Positions 23,808 to 33,770 of a stretch of 36,722 nucleotides of DNA are shown here, piece after piece. The notes beneath the pieces are model-generated. The model saw only the letters and a list, made by a program, of their open reading frames with translations, was not told the DNA's origin and ran no database searches. The stretch is from Linnemannia hyalina. Taxonomy: Eukaryota > Mortierellomycota > Mortierellomycetes > Mortierellales > Mortierellaceae. A program made the position numbers and the translations under genes. Each line of letters opens with the position of its first letter. Positions within the stretch are counted from its first letter, which is position 1. Location: contig JAHRHY010000044.1 in NCBI GenBank assembly GCA_019671135.1, forward strand, positions 1 to 36,722, in the 5' to 3' direction.

Positions 23808-23880
23808 CGGGATTAAACGGATTCGAACCGATATCCTCATAATCGACAATTATGTGCTCGACCAATTAAGCTATAGTCCC
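23808..23880 (-). tRNA. trnD: tRNA-Asp (GUC)
   Basis: Minus strand. Anticodon arm CATAA-TTGTCGA-TTATG (anticodon GTC), acceptor GGGACTA/TAATCCC with one C-A mismatch, T arm TCGG/CCGT. Confidence 0.92.
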
Positions 23881-24568
23881 TTATTCTTTTATAATCTTCT
23901 TTATAAAATAATGTTCTTATTAATTAGTAGTTAATAATATATAAATAAGATTTTTTAGTTCGTATGTTATGATTTATACTTTATTAGCCAAAAAAGTAGA
24001 AGATATAAAATACTCATGGTTATTATCTTCATTTTTTATTTTTTTTTATATAAAGATTAGCCCAATTTGATAGTTGGTTATCCCTTTAATATAAAGACTA
24101 TTTGTTTTACTTTCTATTGGAAAACTGTTTATTTATTTTCTAATAATTATTGCCCATGGGGTAAGTTTTTATATAAATATATAAAAAACATTTAATACTA
24201 CCCTTTAAGTTAAAAACTTAACATAGGACCAAGGCCTATGTTCAGGGGGGGGGGGGAGGGATAATTCCTCATCTCCCCCCCGTATATATGCAGGGGGGGA
24301 ATAATTATTTGAATATAAGTTATTCTTAAAGTTGTTTAAGAATATAACACAAAAACTAAAAAGAATGAATTCACGACCCAGAGAGCCTTAAACTAATCCC
24401 GAAGGTGGTTAGTTTTAATTTTATTAAATCCCGGACCGGTTAGTTTTTTTATATTTTCCTCGGCGGGTCCCTCTGTAGAAATGCAGAGGGGGGCAGGGTT
24501 GTGGGTAATTGGCCATTACCGGCCTGGGCAAATTAATTCTCACATTCTTCCTTGGCTTATCTATTTTA
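23881..24568. other. Gene-free spacer with GC clusters
   Basis: AT-rich to 24160. Then GC clusters: 24205-24305 with AGGCCTATGTTCAGGGG and poly-G, and 24425-24535 with CCTCTGTAGAAATGCAGAGG and the inverted GTAATTGGCCATTACC core. No gene seen. Confidence 0.5.
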
Positions 24569-24640
24569 TAGGACTAGAAGGAATCGAACCTCCACTAGCG
24601 GTCTTATCAAGACCGTGTTTTACCATTAAACTATAGTCCT
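24569..24640 (-). tRNA. trnI: tRNA-Ile (GAU)
   Basis: Minus strand. Perfect acceptor AGGACTA/TAGTCCT, anticodon arm CGGTC-TTGATAA-GACCG (anticodon GAT), T arm GGAGG/CCTTC region with loop TTCGATT. Confidence 0.93.
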
Positions 24641-24689
24641 TTATATATTATATATATATATATTAATTTTATAATTAATTGCCCACTTT

Positions 24690-24730
24690 AATTAATTGAT
24701 TAGCGCTTTAACCAATTAAGCTATAATCCT
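24690..24730 (-). pseudogene. tRNA 5'-half relic upstream of trnI
   Basis: In minus orientation AGGATTATAGCTTAATTGGT then TAAAGCGCTAAT: the acceptor, D arm and start of the anticodon stem of a trnI/trnD-like tRNA, with no 3' half. It lies about 50 nt upstream of intact trnI. Confidence 0.65.
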
Positions 24731-24734
24731 TTTT

Positions 24735-25110
24735 TATTTAATAAAATCCCGGAGCCAGCGATGAGGAACTACCCTAAACATTGACTTAAGTCAATGCTAA
24801 CTAAAGTAGAGGTGTTTTCCTTGTGCCCTCTGGGGAGTATTATAAACCAATGAGTCTAGTATCTTAAAAAAAAATCCTGGGCCCACGCACGTTGCCACGG
24901 GTACCGGCCCCGGATAAATTAGCCCAGTCTCATCCCACCTTTTCCTTTCCCCCAAACATCGTTTATTTTAAATAATAAACGATGCATCGTCCACCTCTGG
25001 TAGAGGATGTTAGTGGGGAGAGGGTTAAGAACCTCCCATCAGTGTACTAGACTATATTATTTTACTTGCCCCCGGGGTGAGTTTCCCCCCTCCCCCCCCG
25101 CAAGCTTCGT
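24735..25110. repeat. GC-rich hairpin clusters upstream of atp9
   Basis: Includes TGACTTAAGTCA palindrome, GGGCCCACGCACGTTGCCAC (paralogue of 7929-7974), the inverted repeat CATCGTTTATT/AATAAACGATG, GATGCATCG, and a poly-C run. No gene. Confidence 0.6.
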
Positions 25111-25140
25111 TTATTATTTTTAATTAGTGGTCTAAATAAA

Positions 25141-25457
<317 letters not shown>

Positions 25458-25475
25458 TTAATAAAAAAACCGGAA

Positions 25476-25487
25476 TTAACACCCCCC
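25476..25487 (+). promoter_or_regulatory. C-rich post-gene motif after atp9
   Basis: ATTAACACCCCC-type sequence 18 nt after the atp9 stop codon. Mirror copy at 29324-29335. Confidence 0.6.
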
Positions 25488-25569
25488 TTATGAACAAAGA
25501 TGTTTTATAAAACTTAAGAATATAATATAAAACTTAAGAATATAATATAAATAAAAATGAAATGGCCAT

Positions 25570-25650
25570 AAAAAATATTACCGGAATAATATAAATAACA
25601 AGAATTGATTAAAAGATAGTTTAATAAAATTCATGTCTTAATTGACATGA
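25570..25650 (+). promoter_or_regulatory. Second copy of the atp9 leader, in front of endonuclease O
   Basis: Matches 25141-25222 almost base for base (AATATTACCGG, AACAAGAATTGATTAAAAGA, TCATGTC-TTAATT-GACATGA). The ATG in the right half of the hairpin is the start codon of endonuclease O, while in atp9 the same ATG is followed by a stop one codon later. Confidence 0.8.
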
Positions 25651-26420
25651 AGTTACCTAAAATAATTATGGTTACAATGCAAAATTCTTTCTTAGAATTA
25701 TTTGTTGCTTTCAATAATAGCGATATCTTATTAGCTAGTATAATTCCTATTAAAATCTACTCTAATTCAGATTTAAATAAAGTCTCCATTATTGAAGAAA
25801 ATAAAGGACAAGCAGGCGTTTATAGATGGGTGAATATATTAACAGGAGAATTTTATATAGGTAGTTCAACGAACCTATCTAAAAGACTACAACAATATTA
25901 TCAGTATAGTTATATATCTAGTCCTGATCGAGGTCAAAGTAAGATCTATTCTTCAATATTAAAATATGGTTACTCTAACTTTAGTTTACAAATATTAGAG
26001 TATTGTGAGATAGAAAATACCATTGATCGAGAGCAATTTTATATAGATACTATGAAACCAGATTTAAACATATTACCTACTGCTGGAAATTCTTTGGGCT
26101 ATAAACATACAGGAGAAAGCCTAAAGAAAATGAGTACTTTAAAAAAAGATATTTACTTAGGTGAAAATAATCCATTCTACGGGAAATCTCATACAGATGA
26201 GATAAGATTATTACAAAAGGAAAGAGCATTAGCTCGTTCTAAATCACCTAATGCTAAGTCAGTAATATTAACTGATTCAAATCATAAGACTATTCAAGAG
26301 TTTAAGTCTATGCTAGCCTTATCTTTATACCTAAAAGCAGATTGAGCTAAATTAGCTCAATATCGAATTTCAGGTGAATTATTTAGAGGTTTATATTATA
26401 TAAAACCTTTAAATAAGTAA
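25647..26420 (+). CDS. GIY-YIG homing endonuclease O, with in-frame TGA at 26343
   Basis: GIY-YIG endonuclease: G57-V58-Y59, Y70-I71-G72, KRLQQYY, REQFYIDTMKPDLNIL, and one clear NUMOD3 unit (NNPFYGKSHT). Read conventionally it stops at TGA (26343-26345) after 232 aa and lacks the final DNA-binding tail. If TGA is Trp, the frame continues 24 codons as AKLAQYRISGELFRGLYYIK to TAA at 26420, giving 257 aa with a normal family C-terminus. The start ATG lies inside the copied atp9 leader hairpin; the first 34 residues are not recognised. A variant C-rich motif (26471-26484) and an atp9 3' fragment follow. Confidence 0.82.
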
Positions 26421-26492
26421 TTGCTCTAACAGATTAGTTAATAGCTTTAATTGAAGTAATTTAATTAATTAATAAACTCCCCCCTGGACCGA

Positions 26493-26546
26493 TTTGCTTT
26501 AACTGAAGCAATTGGGTTATTCGCTTTAATGATGGCTTTCTTATAG
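26493..26546 (+). pseudogene. atp9: atp9 3'-end fragment
   Basis: 17 codons reading [17 protein letters not shown] then TAG, nearly identical in nucleotides to the end of intact atp9 (25398-25445) including the E57 codon. Upstream atp9 sequence is absent. This is the displaced C-terminus left by insertion of the endonuclease O unit. Confidence 0.88.
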
Positions 26547-26785
26547 AGTTTATAAATAAGAATATTAGCTTAATTGAAAAATCTTTTTAGTTTTATAATG
26601 CCGAGGGGCTGAATTTAATAAATAATGTTTATAGCTTTATGTTATAGTTTATAAATATTAAAAAATACTATTTGGTTCAGCTTCATTATAAGTAGGGCTA
26701 TTTAGTAATAAGTAGCTATAAAGAAGAAATTAAATATTTTATAATTTTAATAATAAATAATAATAAGTATTTTATAACATCAAGT

Positions 26786-27325
26786 ATGGTTTCTAACAGC
26801 ATGAAAAAATTTATAGGTCCTATAATTGTAGGAGGTATAGCAGCAGCTGGAACTATTGAAATGGTAAAAAAACAAGGTGAATCTAATATTGAAAAGGCTA
26901 AAATATTAGCTCAATCTCAAGAGAATGTAGCACATATTCATGCTGAATCTCAAGAAAGAATTGCGCGTATTAATATTGAGTCTCAAGAAAGAATTGCTTC
27001 AGTTAATACTCAAAGTAATACTACTTTAACTAGCCCTAATACTAATGTTATTAATAGTCCTAAGGAATCTGAATCTATTTTTGAATTTTTTGATTTATTT
27101 GGACCTGACAGATCCTTTGAATTTATTACTGGCGTTACTTTATTTAGTGGTGGTTTAACATGTTTATTTTGTATAATATGTTTATTTTGCTATGTTATGA
27201 TCTTTAAATTACAGGGTCCTTTAGAAAATTATTATTCTGGAAGATTTCTTATTTTTCTAAAATGGTTACAACCATTTAGCCAATACATTATTTATTTTTA
27301 TTTATCTATAGTATTGCTCTTTTAA
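26786..27325 (+). CDS. Unknown membrane protein ORF, left-arm copy (frameshifted, 179 aa)
   Basis: Not recognised. The N-terminus has a small hydrophobic, Gly/Ala-rich segment (residues 9-24). A charged, probably coiled-coil region at 27-75 has a repeated ESQERIA-x-(I/V)-N unit. A polar linker follows (76-95), then hydrophobic helices at about 115-140 and 165-179. Compared with the right-arm copy one base is missing near 27309, so the last helix is cut. With that base restored, the left frame would run into the central spacer and end at 27444 with a different tail. Leader similar to that of atp6. Coding is likely because the arms share an otherwise intact frame. Confidence 0.6.
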   Translation: MVSNSMKKFIGPIIVGGIAAAGTIEMVKKQGESNIEKAKILAQSQENVAHIHAESQERIARINIESQERIASVNTQSNTTLTSPNTNVINSPKESESIFEFFDLFGPDRSFEFITGVTLFSGGLTCLFCIICLFCYVMIFKLQGPLENYYSGRFLIFLKWLQPFSQYIIYFYLSIVLLF

Positions 27326-27356
27326 TTTTATTTACAGTCGCTGGTTTTATTCTTAT

Positions 27357-27453
27357 ACTAACAATTAATCGTAACCATAAACTTAAAGCTTTAGTTAAAT
27401 ATAAGATAACCTCAATTATCTTAGGATGTTATATTAACAATTAATTATTTACA
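27357..27453. other. 97-bp unique spacer at the centre of the inverted repeat
   Basis: The only sequence not mirrored. 27363-27420 is similar (about 80%) to the antisense strand of atp6 codons around R184 (compare 31996-32052), with TTAATCGTAACC, AAACTTAAAGCT and CTCAAT in order. TAACAATTAAT occurs directly repeated at both ends of the spacer. Confidence 0.75.
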
Positions 27454-28025
27454 ATAAGAATAAAACCAGCGACTGTAAATAAAATTAAAAGAGCAATAAC
27501 TATAGATAAATAAAAATAAATAATGTATTGGCTAAATGGTTGTAACCATTTTAGAAAAATAAGAAATCTTCCAGAATAATAATTTTCTAAAGGACCCTGT
27601 AATTTAAAGATCATAACATAGCAAAATAAACATATTATACAAAATAAACATGTTAAACCACCACTAAATAAAGTAACGCCAGTAATAAATTCAAAGGATC
27701 TGTCAGGTCCAAATAAATCAAAAAATTCAAAAATAGATTCAGATTCCTTAGGACTATTAATAACATTAGTATTAGGGCTAGTTAAAGTAGTATTACTTTG
27801 AGTATTAACTGAAGCAATTCTTTCTTGAGACTCAATATTAATACGCGCAATTCTTTCTTGAGATTCAGCATGAATATGTGCTACATTCTCTTGAGATTGA
27901 GCTAATATTTTAGCCTTTTCAATATTAGATTCACCTTGTTTTTTTACCATTTCAATAGTTCCAGCTGCTGCTATACCTCCTACAATTATAGGACCTATAA
28001 ATTTTTTCATGCTGTTAGAAACCAT
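27441..28025 (-). CDS. Unknown membrane protein ORF, right-arm copy (194 aa)
   Basis: Same protein as at 26786 but with the full C-terminal helix (about 167-191) and end GFILIVNN, TAA. Domains: Gly/Ala-rich hydrophobic segment 9-24, charged coiled-coil region 27-75, and two strong hydrophobic regions, 115-140 (Cys-rich) and 167-191. The last three codons and stop lie in the central spacer. It resembles no respiratory subunit or endonuclease I know. The MVSNSMKK start could also be read from M6. Confidence 0.6.
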   Translation of the reverse strand: MVSNSMKKFIGPIIVGGIAAAGTIEMVKKQGESNIEKAKILAQSQENVAHIHAESQERIARINIESQERIASVNTQSNTTLTSPNTNVINSPKESESIFEFFDLFGPDRSFEFITGVTLFSGGLTCLFCIICLFCYVMIFKLQGPLENYYSGRFLIFLKWLQPFSQYIIYFYLSIVIALLILFTVAGFILIVNN

Positions 28026-28267
28026 ACTTGATGTTATAAAATACTTATTATTATTTATTATTAAAATTATAAAATATTTAATTTCTTCTTTATAGCTACT
28101 TATTACTAAATAGCCCTACTTATAATGAAGCTGAACCAAATAGTATTTTTTAATATTTATAAACTATAACATAAAGCTATAAACATTATTTATTAAATTC
28201 AGCCCCTCGGCATTATAAAACTAAAAAGATTTTTCAATTAAGCTAATATTCTTATTTATAAACTCTA

Positions 28268-28318
28268 TAAGAAAGCCATCATTAAAGCGAATAACCCAAT
28301 TGCTTCAGTTAAAGCAAA
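28268..28318 (-). pseudogene. atp9: atp9 3'-end fragment (right arm)
   Basis: Mirror copy of 26493-26546. Confidence 0.85.
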
Positions 28319-28390
28319 TCGGTCCAGGGGGGAGTTTATTAATTAATTAAATTACTTCAATTAAAGCTATTAACTAATCTGTTAGAGCAA

Positions 28391-29164
28391 TTACTTATTT
28401 AAAGGTTTTATATAATATAAACCTCTAAATAATTCACCTGAAATTCGATATTGAGCTAATTTAGCTCAATCTGCTTTTAGGTATAAAGATAAGGCTAGCA
28501 TAGACTTAAACTCTTGAATAGTCTTATGATTTGAATCAGTTAATATTACTGACTTAGCATTAGGTGATTTAGAACGAGCTAATGCTCTTTCCTTTTGTAA
28601 TAATCTTATCTCATCTGTATGAGATTTCCCGTAGAATGGATTATTTTCACCTAAGTAAATATCTTTTTTTAAAGTACTCATTTTCTTTAGGCTTTCTCCT
28701 GTATGTTTATAGCCCAAAGAATTTCCAGCAGTAGGTAATATGTTTAAATCTGGTTTCATAGTATCTATATAAAATTGCTCTCGATCAATGGTATTTTCTA
28801 TCTCACAATACTCTAATATTTGTAAACTAAAGTTAGAGTAACCATATTTTAATATTGAAGAATAGATCTTACTTTGACCTCGATCAGGACTAGATATATA
28901 ACTATACTGATAATATTGTTGTAGTCTTTTAGATAGGTTCGTTGAACTACCTATATAAAATTCTCCTGTTAATATATTCACCCATCTATAAACGCCTGCT
29001 TGTCCTTTATTTTCTTCAATAATGGAGACTTTATTTAAATCTGAATTAGAGTAGATTTTAATAGGAATTATACTAGCTAATAAGATATCGCTATTATTGA
29101 AAGCAACAAATAATTCTAAGAAAGAATTTTGCATTGTAACCATAATTATTTTAGGTAACTTCAT
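28391..29164 (-). CDS. GIY-YIG homing endonuclease O (right-arm copy)
   Basis: Identical to 25647-26420, including the in-frame TGA (28466-28468) and the open continuation to TAA at 28391. Its leader copy of atp9 lies at 29161-29241. The TGA is therefore the same in both copies, and is not a random error in one arm if the arms were read independently. Confidence 0.82.
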
Positions 29165-29353
29165 GTCAATTAAGACATGAATTTTATTAAACTATCTTTT
29201 AATCAATTCTTGTTATTTATATTATTCCGGTAATATTTTTTATGGCCATTTCATTTTTATTTATATTATATTCTTAAGTTTTATATTATATTCTTAAGTT
29301 TTATAAAACATCTTTGTTCATAAGGGGGGTGTTAATTCCGGTTTTTTTATTAA

Positions 29354-29593
<240 letters not shown>

Positions 29594-30080
29594 TCATGTC
29601 AATTAAGACATGAATTATATTAAACTATCTTTTAATCAATTCTTGTTATTTATATTAATCCGGTAATATTTTTATTTAGACCACTAATTAAAAATAATAA
29701 ACGAAGCTTGCGGGGGGGGAGGGGGGAAACTCACCCCGGGGGCAAGTAAAATAATATAGTCTAGTACACTGATGGGAGGTTCTTAACCCTCTCCCCACTA
29801 ACATCCTCTACCAGAGGTGGACGATGCATCGTTTATTATTTAAAATAAACGATGTTTGGGGGAAAGGAAAAGGTGGGATGAGACTGGGCTAATTTATCCG
29901 GGGCCGGTACCCGTGGCAACGTGCGTGGGCCCAGGATTTTTTTTTAAGATACTAGACTCATTGGTTTATAATACTCCCCAGAGGGCACAAGGAAAACACC
30001 TCTACTTTAGTTAGCATTGACTTAAGTCAATGTTTAGGGTAGTTCCTCATCGCTGGCTCCGGGATTTTATTAAATAAAAA

Positions 30081-30121
30081 AGGATTATAGCTTAATTGGT
30101 TAAAGCGCTAATCAATTAATT
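30081..30121 (+). pseudogene. tRNA 5'-half relic (right arm)
   Basis: Mirror copy of 24690-24730. Confidence 0.65.
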
Positions 30122-30170
30122 AAAGTGGGCAATTAATTATAAAATTAATATATATATATATAATATATAA

Positions 30171-30242
30171 AGGACTATAGTTTAATGGTAAAACACGGTC
30201 TTGATAAGACCGCTAGTGGAGGTTCGATTCCTTCTAGTCCTA
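30171..30242 (+). tRNA. trnI: tRNA-Ile (GAU), right-arm copy
   Basis: Mirror copy of 24569-24640, anticodon GAT. Confidence 0.93.
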
Positions 30243-30930
30243 TAAAATAGATAAGCCAAGGAAGAATGTGAGAATTAATTTGCCCAGGCCGGTAATGGCC
30301 AATTACCCACAACCCTGCCCCCCTCTGCATTTCTACAGAGGGACCCGCCGAGGAAAATATAAAAAAACTAACCGGTCCGGGATTTAATAAAATTAAAACT
30401 AACCACCTTCGGGATTAGTTTAAGGCTCTCTGGGTCGTGAATTCATTCTTTTTAGTTTTTGTGTTATATTCTTAAACAACTTTAAGAATAACTTATATTC
30501 AAATAATTATTCCCCCCCTGCATATATACGGGGGGGAGATGAGGAATTATCCCTCCCCCCCCCCCCTGAACATAGGCCTTGGTCCTATGTTAAGTTTTTA
30601 ACTTAAAGGGTAGTATTAAATGTTTTTTATATATTTATATAAAAACTTACCCCATGGGCAATAATTATTAGAAAATAAATAAACAGTTTTCCAATAGAAA
30701 GTAAAACAAATAGTCTTTATATTAAAGGGATAACCAACTATCAAATTGGGCTAATCTTTATATAAAAAAAAATAAAAAATGAAGATAATAACCATGAGTA
30801 TTTTATATCTTCTACTTTTTTGGCTAATAAAGTATAAATCATAACATACGAACTAAAAAATCTTATTTATATATTATTAACTACTAATTAATAAGAACAT
30901 TATTTTATAAAGAAGATTATAAAAGAATAA

Positions 30931-31003
30931 GGGACTATAGCTTAATTGGTCGAGCACATAATTGTCGATTATGAGGATATCGGTTCGAATCCGTTTAATC
31001 CCG
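30931..31003 (+). tRNA. trnD: tRNA-Asp (GUC), right-arm copy
   Basis: Mirror copy of 23808-23880, anticodon GTC. Confidence 0.92.
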
Positions 31004-31172
31004 ATAAATTAAGTTAGTATTTGTCATACAAAATCAATAAAAAATAAACAAAACTCCCCCGGGGGGGGGCGACTTAGCTCCCCGGGTCTTTTTATTTTTT
31101 TTTTGGTTAATCTAACTTGCTGTCTTCCTGTGGGAGGATTAAATTTTAATTCTTTTTTATAAATTAAAAAAA

Positions 31173-31316
31173 ATGCCTCAATTATTACCATTCTATTTTG
31201 TTAACATGATTTCATTTTCTTTCTTATTATTTGTAGTAATCTTATACGTATTATCTACATATATCTTACCTACATATCCATTACTTTTTTCTATAAGAAT
31301 GGCATTAACTAAATAA
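31173..31316 (+). CDS. atp8: ATP synthase subunit 8 (right-arm copy)
   Basis: 47-aa MPQLLPFYF protein identical to the minus-strand copy at 23495-23638. One transmembrane helix and a short charged tail, as expected for the family. It is the shortest protein gene in the window. Confidence 0.95.
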   Translation: MPQLLPFYFVNMISFSFLLFVVILYVLSTYILPTYPLLFSIRMALTK

Positions 31317-31585
31317 TACTCTTAATTTTCTATTTGTTTTTTCTTCTTACTTAAGAAGGAAAACTTAAGGAATAATAGAAAAGGGGTCCAATCTTAATGG
31401 GTTATATCCAGGTAGGTTGGACACCCAACTTTATTCTATTCAGAATATCTTATTAATAAGCTAATTTGCCCGGGCCGGATGACCAATTTCCATAACTGAG
31501 CCCCCCTGCATTATTGCGGGGGAAGATCTTAAACCTAAAATTTTACAAAGAAAATTAAAAGTAATATCTAATAGAGAAAATTAAT

Positions 31586-31668
31586 TGAGGAGAGAGAGAA
31601 TCGAACTCCCTATAACCTTCCGGTTGCTTCATTTACAGTGAAGTTCTCCGCCATGGAGAATTCCCCTC
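31586..31668 (-). tRNA. trnY: tRNA-Tyr (GUA), right-arm copy
   Basis: Mirror copy of 23143-23225. Confidence 0.93.
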
Positions 31669-31778
31669 GTTATATATATTTATCTTAAATAACCTTAATA
31701 ATTAGGTATAATTTCAACACAAACTAGTTAGGAAGGGAGGGGGTGTTAATATAATTAAATTATATTAAGACCGATAAA

Positions 31779-32552
31779 TTAATGTAAGTTAATAGCGTCG
31801 TTTAAGTAAGAAGCCGTTAACATCGTGAAAACGTAAGCCTGGATGAAGGCAATTGCCATTTCTAACCCAGTGAATGCGATTATGAATGTGAACGGGATAA
31901 TACTAATTAATGCTAGTACTGGCCCACCTATAACAGCTTTCCATGTGAATGTTGAGAAGATTTTTAATAATACATGACCACCAATCATATTAGCAGTTAA
32001 TCGTAACCCTAAACTTAAAGCTCTAGCTAAATATGAGATTGTCTCAATCATCACTAATACTGGTACTAATCCTAAAGGAGTTCCAGCTGGTACAAATAAT
32101 CCAAAGAATTTTAATGCATGAGTTTGGAAACCTAAGATAGTTACACCAATTAAAATAGCAACACTAAATCCAATACCAAAAACAAAATGAGAAGATGGTG
32201 TAAATGAATAAGGTACTAATCCTATTAAATTAGATAATAATACATATAAGAATATTGTATATAAGAATGGTAAATAAGCTTGACCTTTTGTTCCTATTGT
32301 TGAATTGATCATACCTAAGATACTACCAAATAAAGATTCTTGCACTAATGACCATCTTGATGGAACTACTTTATTGTTATTTAAAGATAAATAACTCATT
32401 GCTAATACTAAGAAAGTAACAATGATTAAGTATAATCCAATGTTTGTTAATGAGAATTTTGCTCCTAAAAGCGGTCCACCAAAATAGAAGAATTCTTTAA
32501 TTTCGAATTGTTCTAACGGATTCATGTATACAGTAGTGTTTAAAGTAGACAT
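31779..32552 (-). CDS. atp6: ATP synthase subunit a (right-arm copy)
   Basis: Identical 257-aa protein to 22259-23032, with R184 in the LGLRLTANM helix. Leader and C-rich motif are mirrored. The segment 31996-32052 is the source-like sequence for the antisense fragment in the central spacer. Confidence 0.98.
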   Translation of the reverse strand: MSTLNTTVYMNPLEQFEIKEFFYFGGPLLGAKFSLTNIGLYLIIVTFLVLAMSYLSLNNNKVVPSRWSLVQESLFGSILGMINSTIGTKGQAYLPFLYTIFLYVLLSNLIGLVPYSFTPSSHFVFGIGFSVAILIGVTILGFQTHALKFFGLFVPAGTPLGLVPVLVMIETISYLARALSLGLRLTANMIGGHVLLKIFSTFTWKAVIGGPVLALISIIPFTFIIAFTGLEMAIAFIQAYVFTMLTASYLNDAINLH

Positions 32553-32605
32553 ATTTATTGTGTTATAATACTTATTATTATATACTAATAGTTTTAATAG
32601 CCACT

Positions 32606-33151
32606 TTATTTTAAACTTGCCAAGTTTTGATCTCTAAGGAAGCTGGCAACTCGGGGATGAACCTCGAAAGAGTTAGCTAAGTTTATTTTTTCTAAGGATT
32701 CTGAGGAATGCCGTTTGCCAAAAAAATCCTTTTTTTTCAGCTGTTTTACCGAACATCGGACTATTTTGACCTGATTTTCTTTAGACAATTTCCTCTAATT
32801 GTGGTTTTCCTTAAAGAGCATGATTAATACCTGTTCTATTAAAGAAGGGATTATTTTCCCCCTTAAGGACTTCACTTATTTAAGTTTTAATTTTGTCCGA
32901 ACGTATCTATTCTAAAGAACTACCAGCAATTTTTTGGATATTGTATTCAGGCGCCGCCAGCCCCCGTAAGAGGGGCATCTTAAAAACAAGTTTTAATTTA
33001 TTTATTAATTAAAACAGCCTTTGGCTCGTTAGAGACACAGGCGTGCCGCAGGGAAGTATAAAATAAAGCGGGCCGTGCCGGAGGGAAGGGCTCAAGGTAT
33101 CTAAATAATACTGTTCTCTCTCAAGAATAAGATAGAGAATAAACCCTTACC
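32606..33151 (-). pseudogene. GIY-YIG endonuclease N relic (right arm)
   Basis: Mirror copy of 21660-22205, including the 141-bp element. Confidence 0.75.
32950..33090 (-). mobile_element. 141-bp GC-rich element, right-arm copy
   Basis: Mirror of 21721-21861; identical to the single-copy insertion at 3990-4130. Confidence 0.85.
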
Positions 33152-33492
33152 TAACAATTTTTTGTGTCCGTTATAGAGAGACAAATTATTATTTTCTTTA
33201 ATTAGCTTCTGAGCCTTGTTAATTAACCCCTGTCCGAGCCCCTCGGCGTAGGATGAGACGCAGAACACAGATAACCGAATGTCCAGTCCCTTTTTGGGGC
33301 TGGGGCTCCGATTATCGAAGTGATGCGCGAACCGTAGACAGCTGAGAGTCCTTGTTAATTCTTATCCCAAATTTATTTTAGGATTTCTGAATTCTTAACA
33401 GTAAACTATTTTTTTTTAAGCATAAAATTGATAAACATTTTAATGTAATATATTCTTAAATACAATCAAACCCTGCCAGTCCGTCGCTCTTA

Positions 33493-33686
33493 TTAAAGAA
33501 CTAAGCAGGAGGGGAAAAAATAAAAGTAATTCCTATTTAAAGTCCTTTTGATATATAATAATAAACCTAACATCCAATATACTCCAATAACGATTATTAC
33601 TAAATAAAACATGATTTGATCATAAGATCTACAATTCCATCGAAAAATGGTGATGCATCGTCTTGTAGCCCAATTTTCCAGGGTTC
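33493..33686 (-). pseudogene. cox2: cox2 N-terminal fragment (right arm)
   Basis: Mirror copy of 21125-21318. Confidence 0.78.
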
Positions 33687-33770
33687 CGGGGGCAAAAGAG
33701 GGGGGGGGGTGTTAGATTTGTTTTATGTAATTTAATGGATTAGCTAATAGTATATTGTAACTCTCTACTA

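Noticed and set aside
23968..24069. 33-codon frame in the trnD-trnI spacer
   Set aside because: Short, AT-driven, no recognised motif and no downstream C-rich motif.
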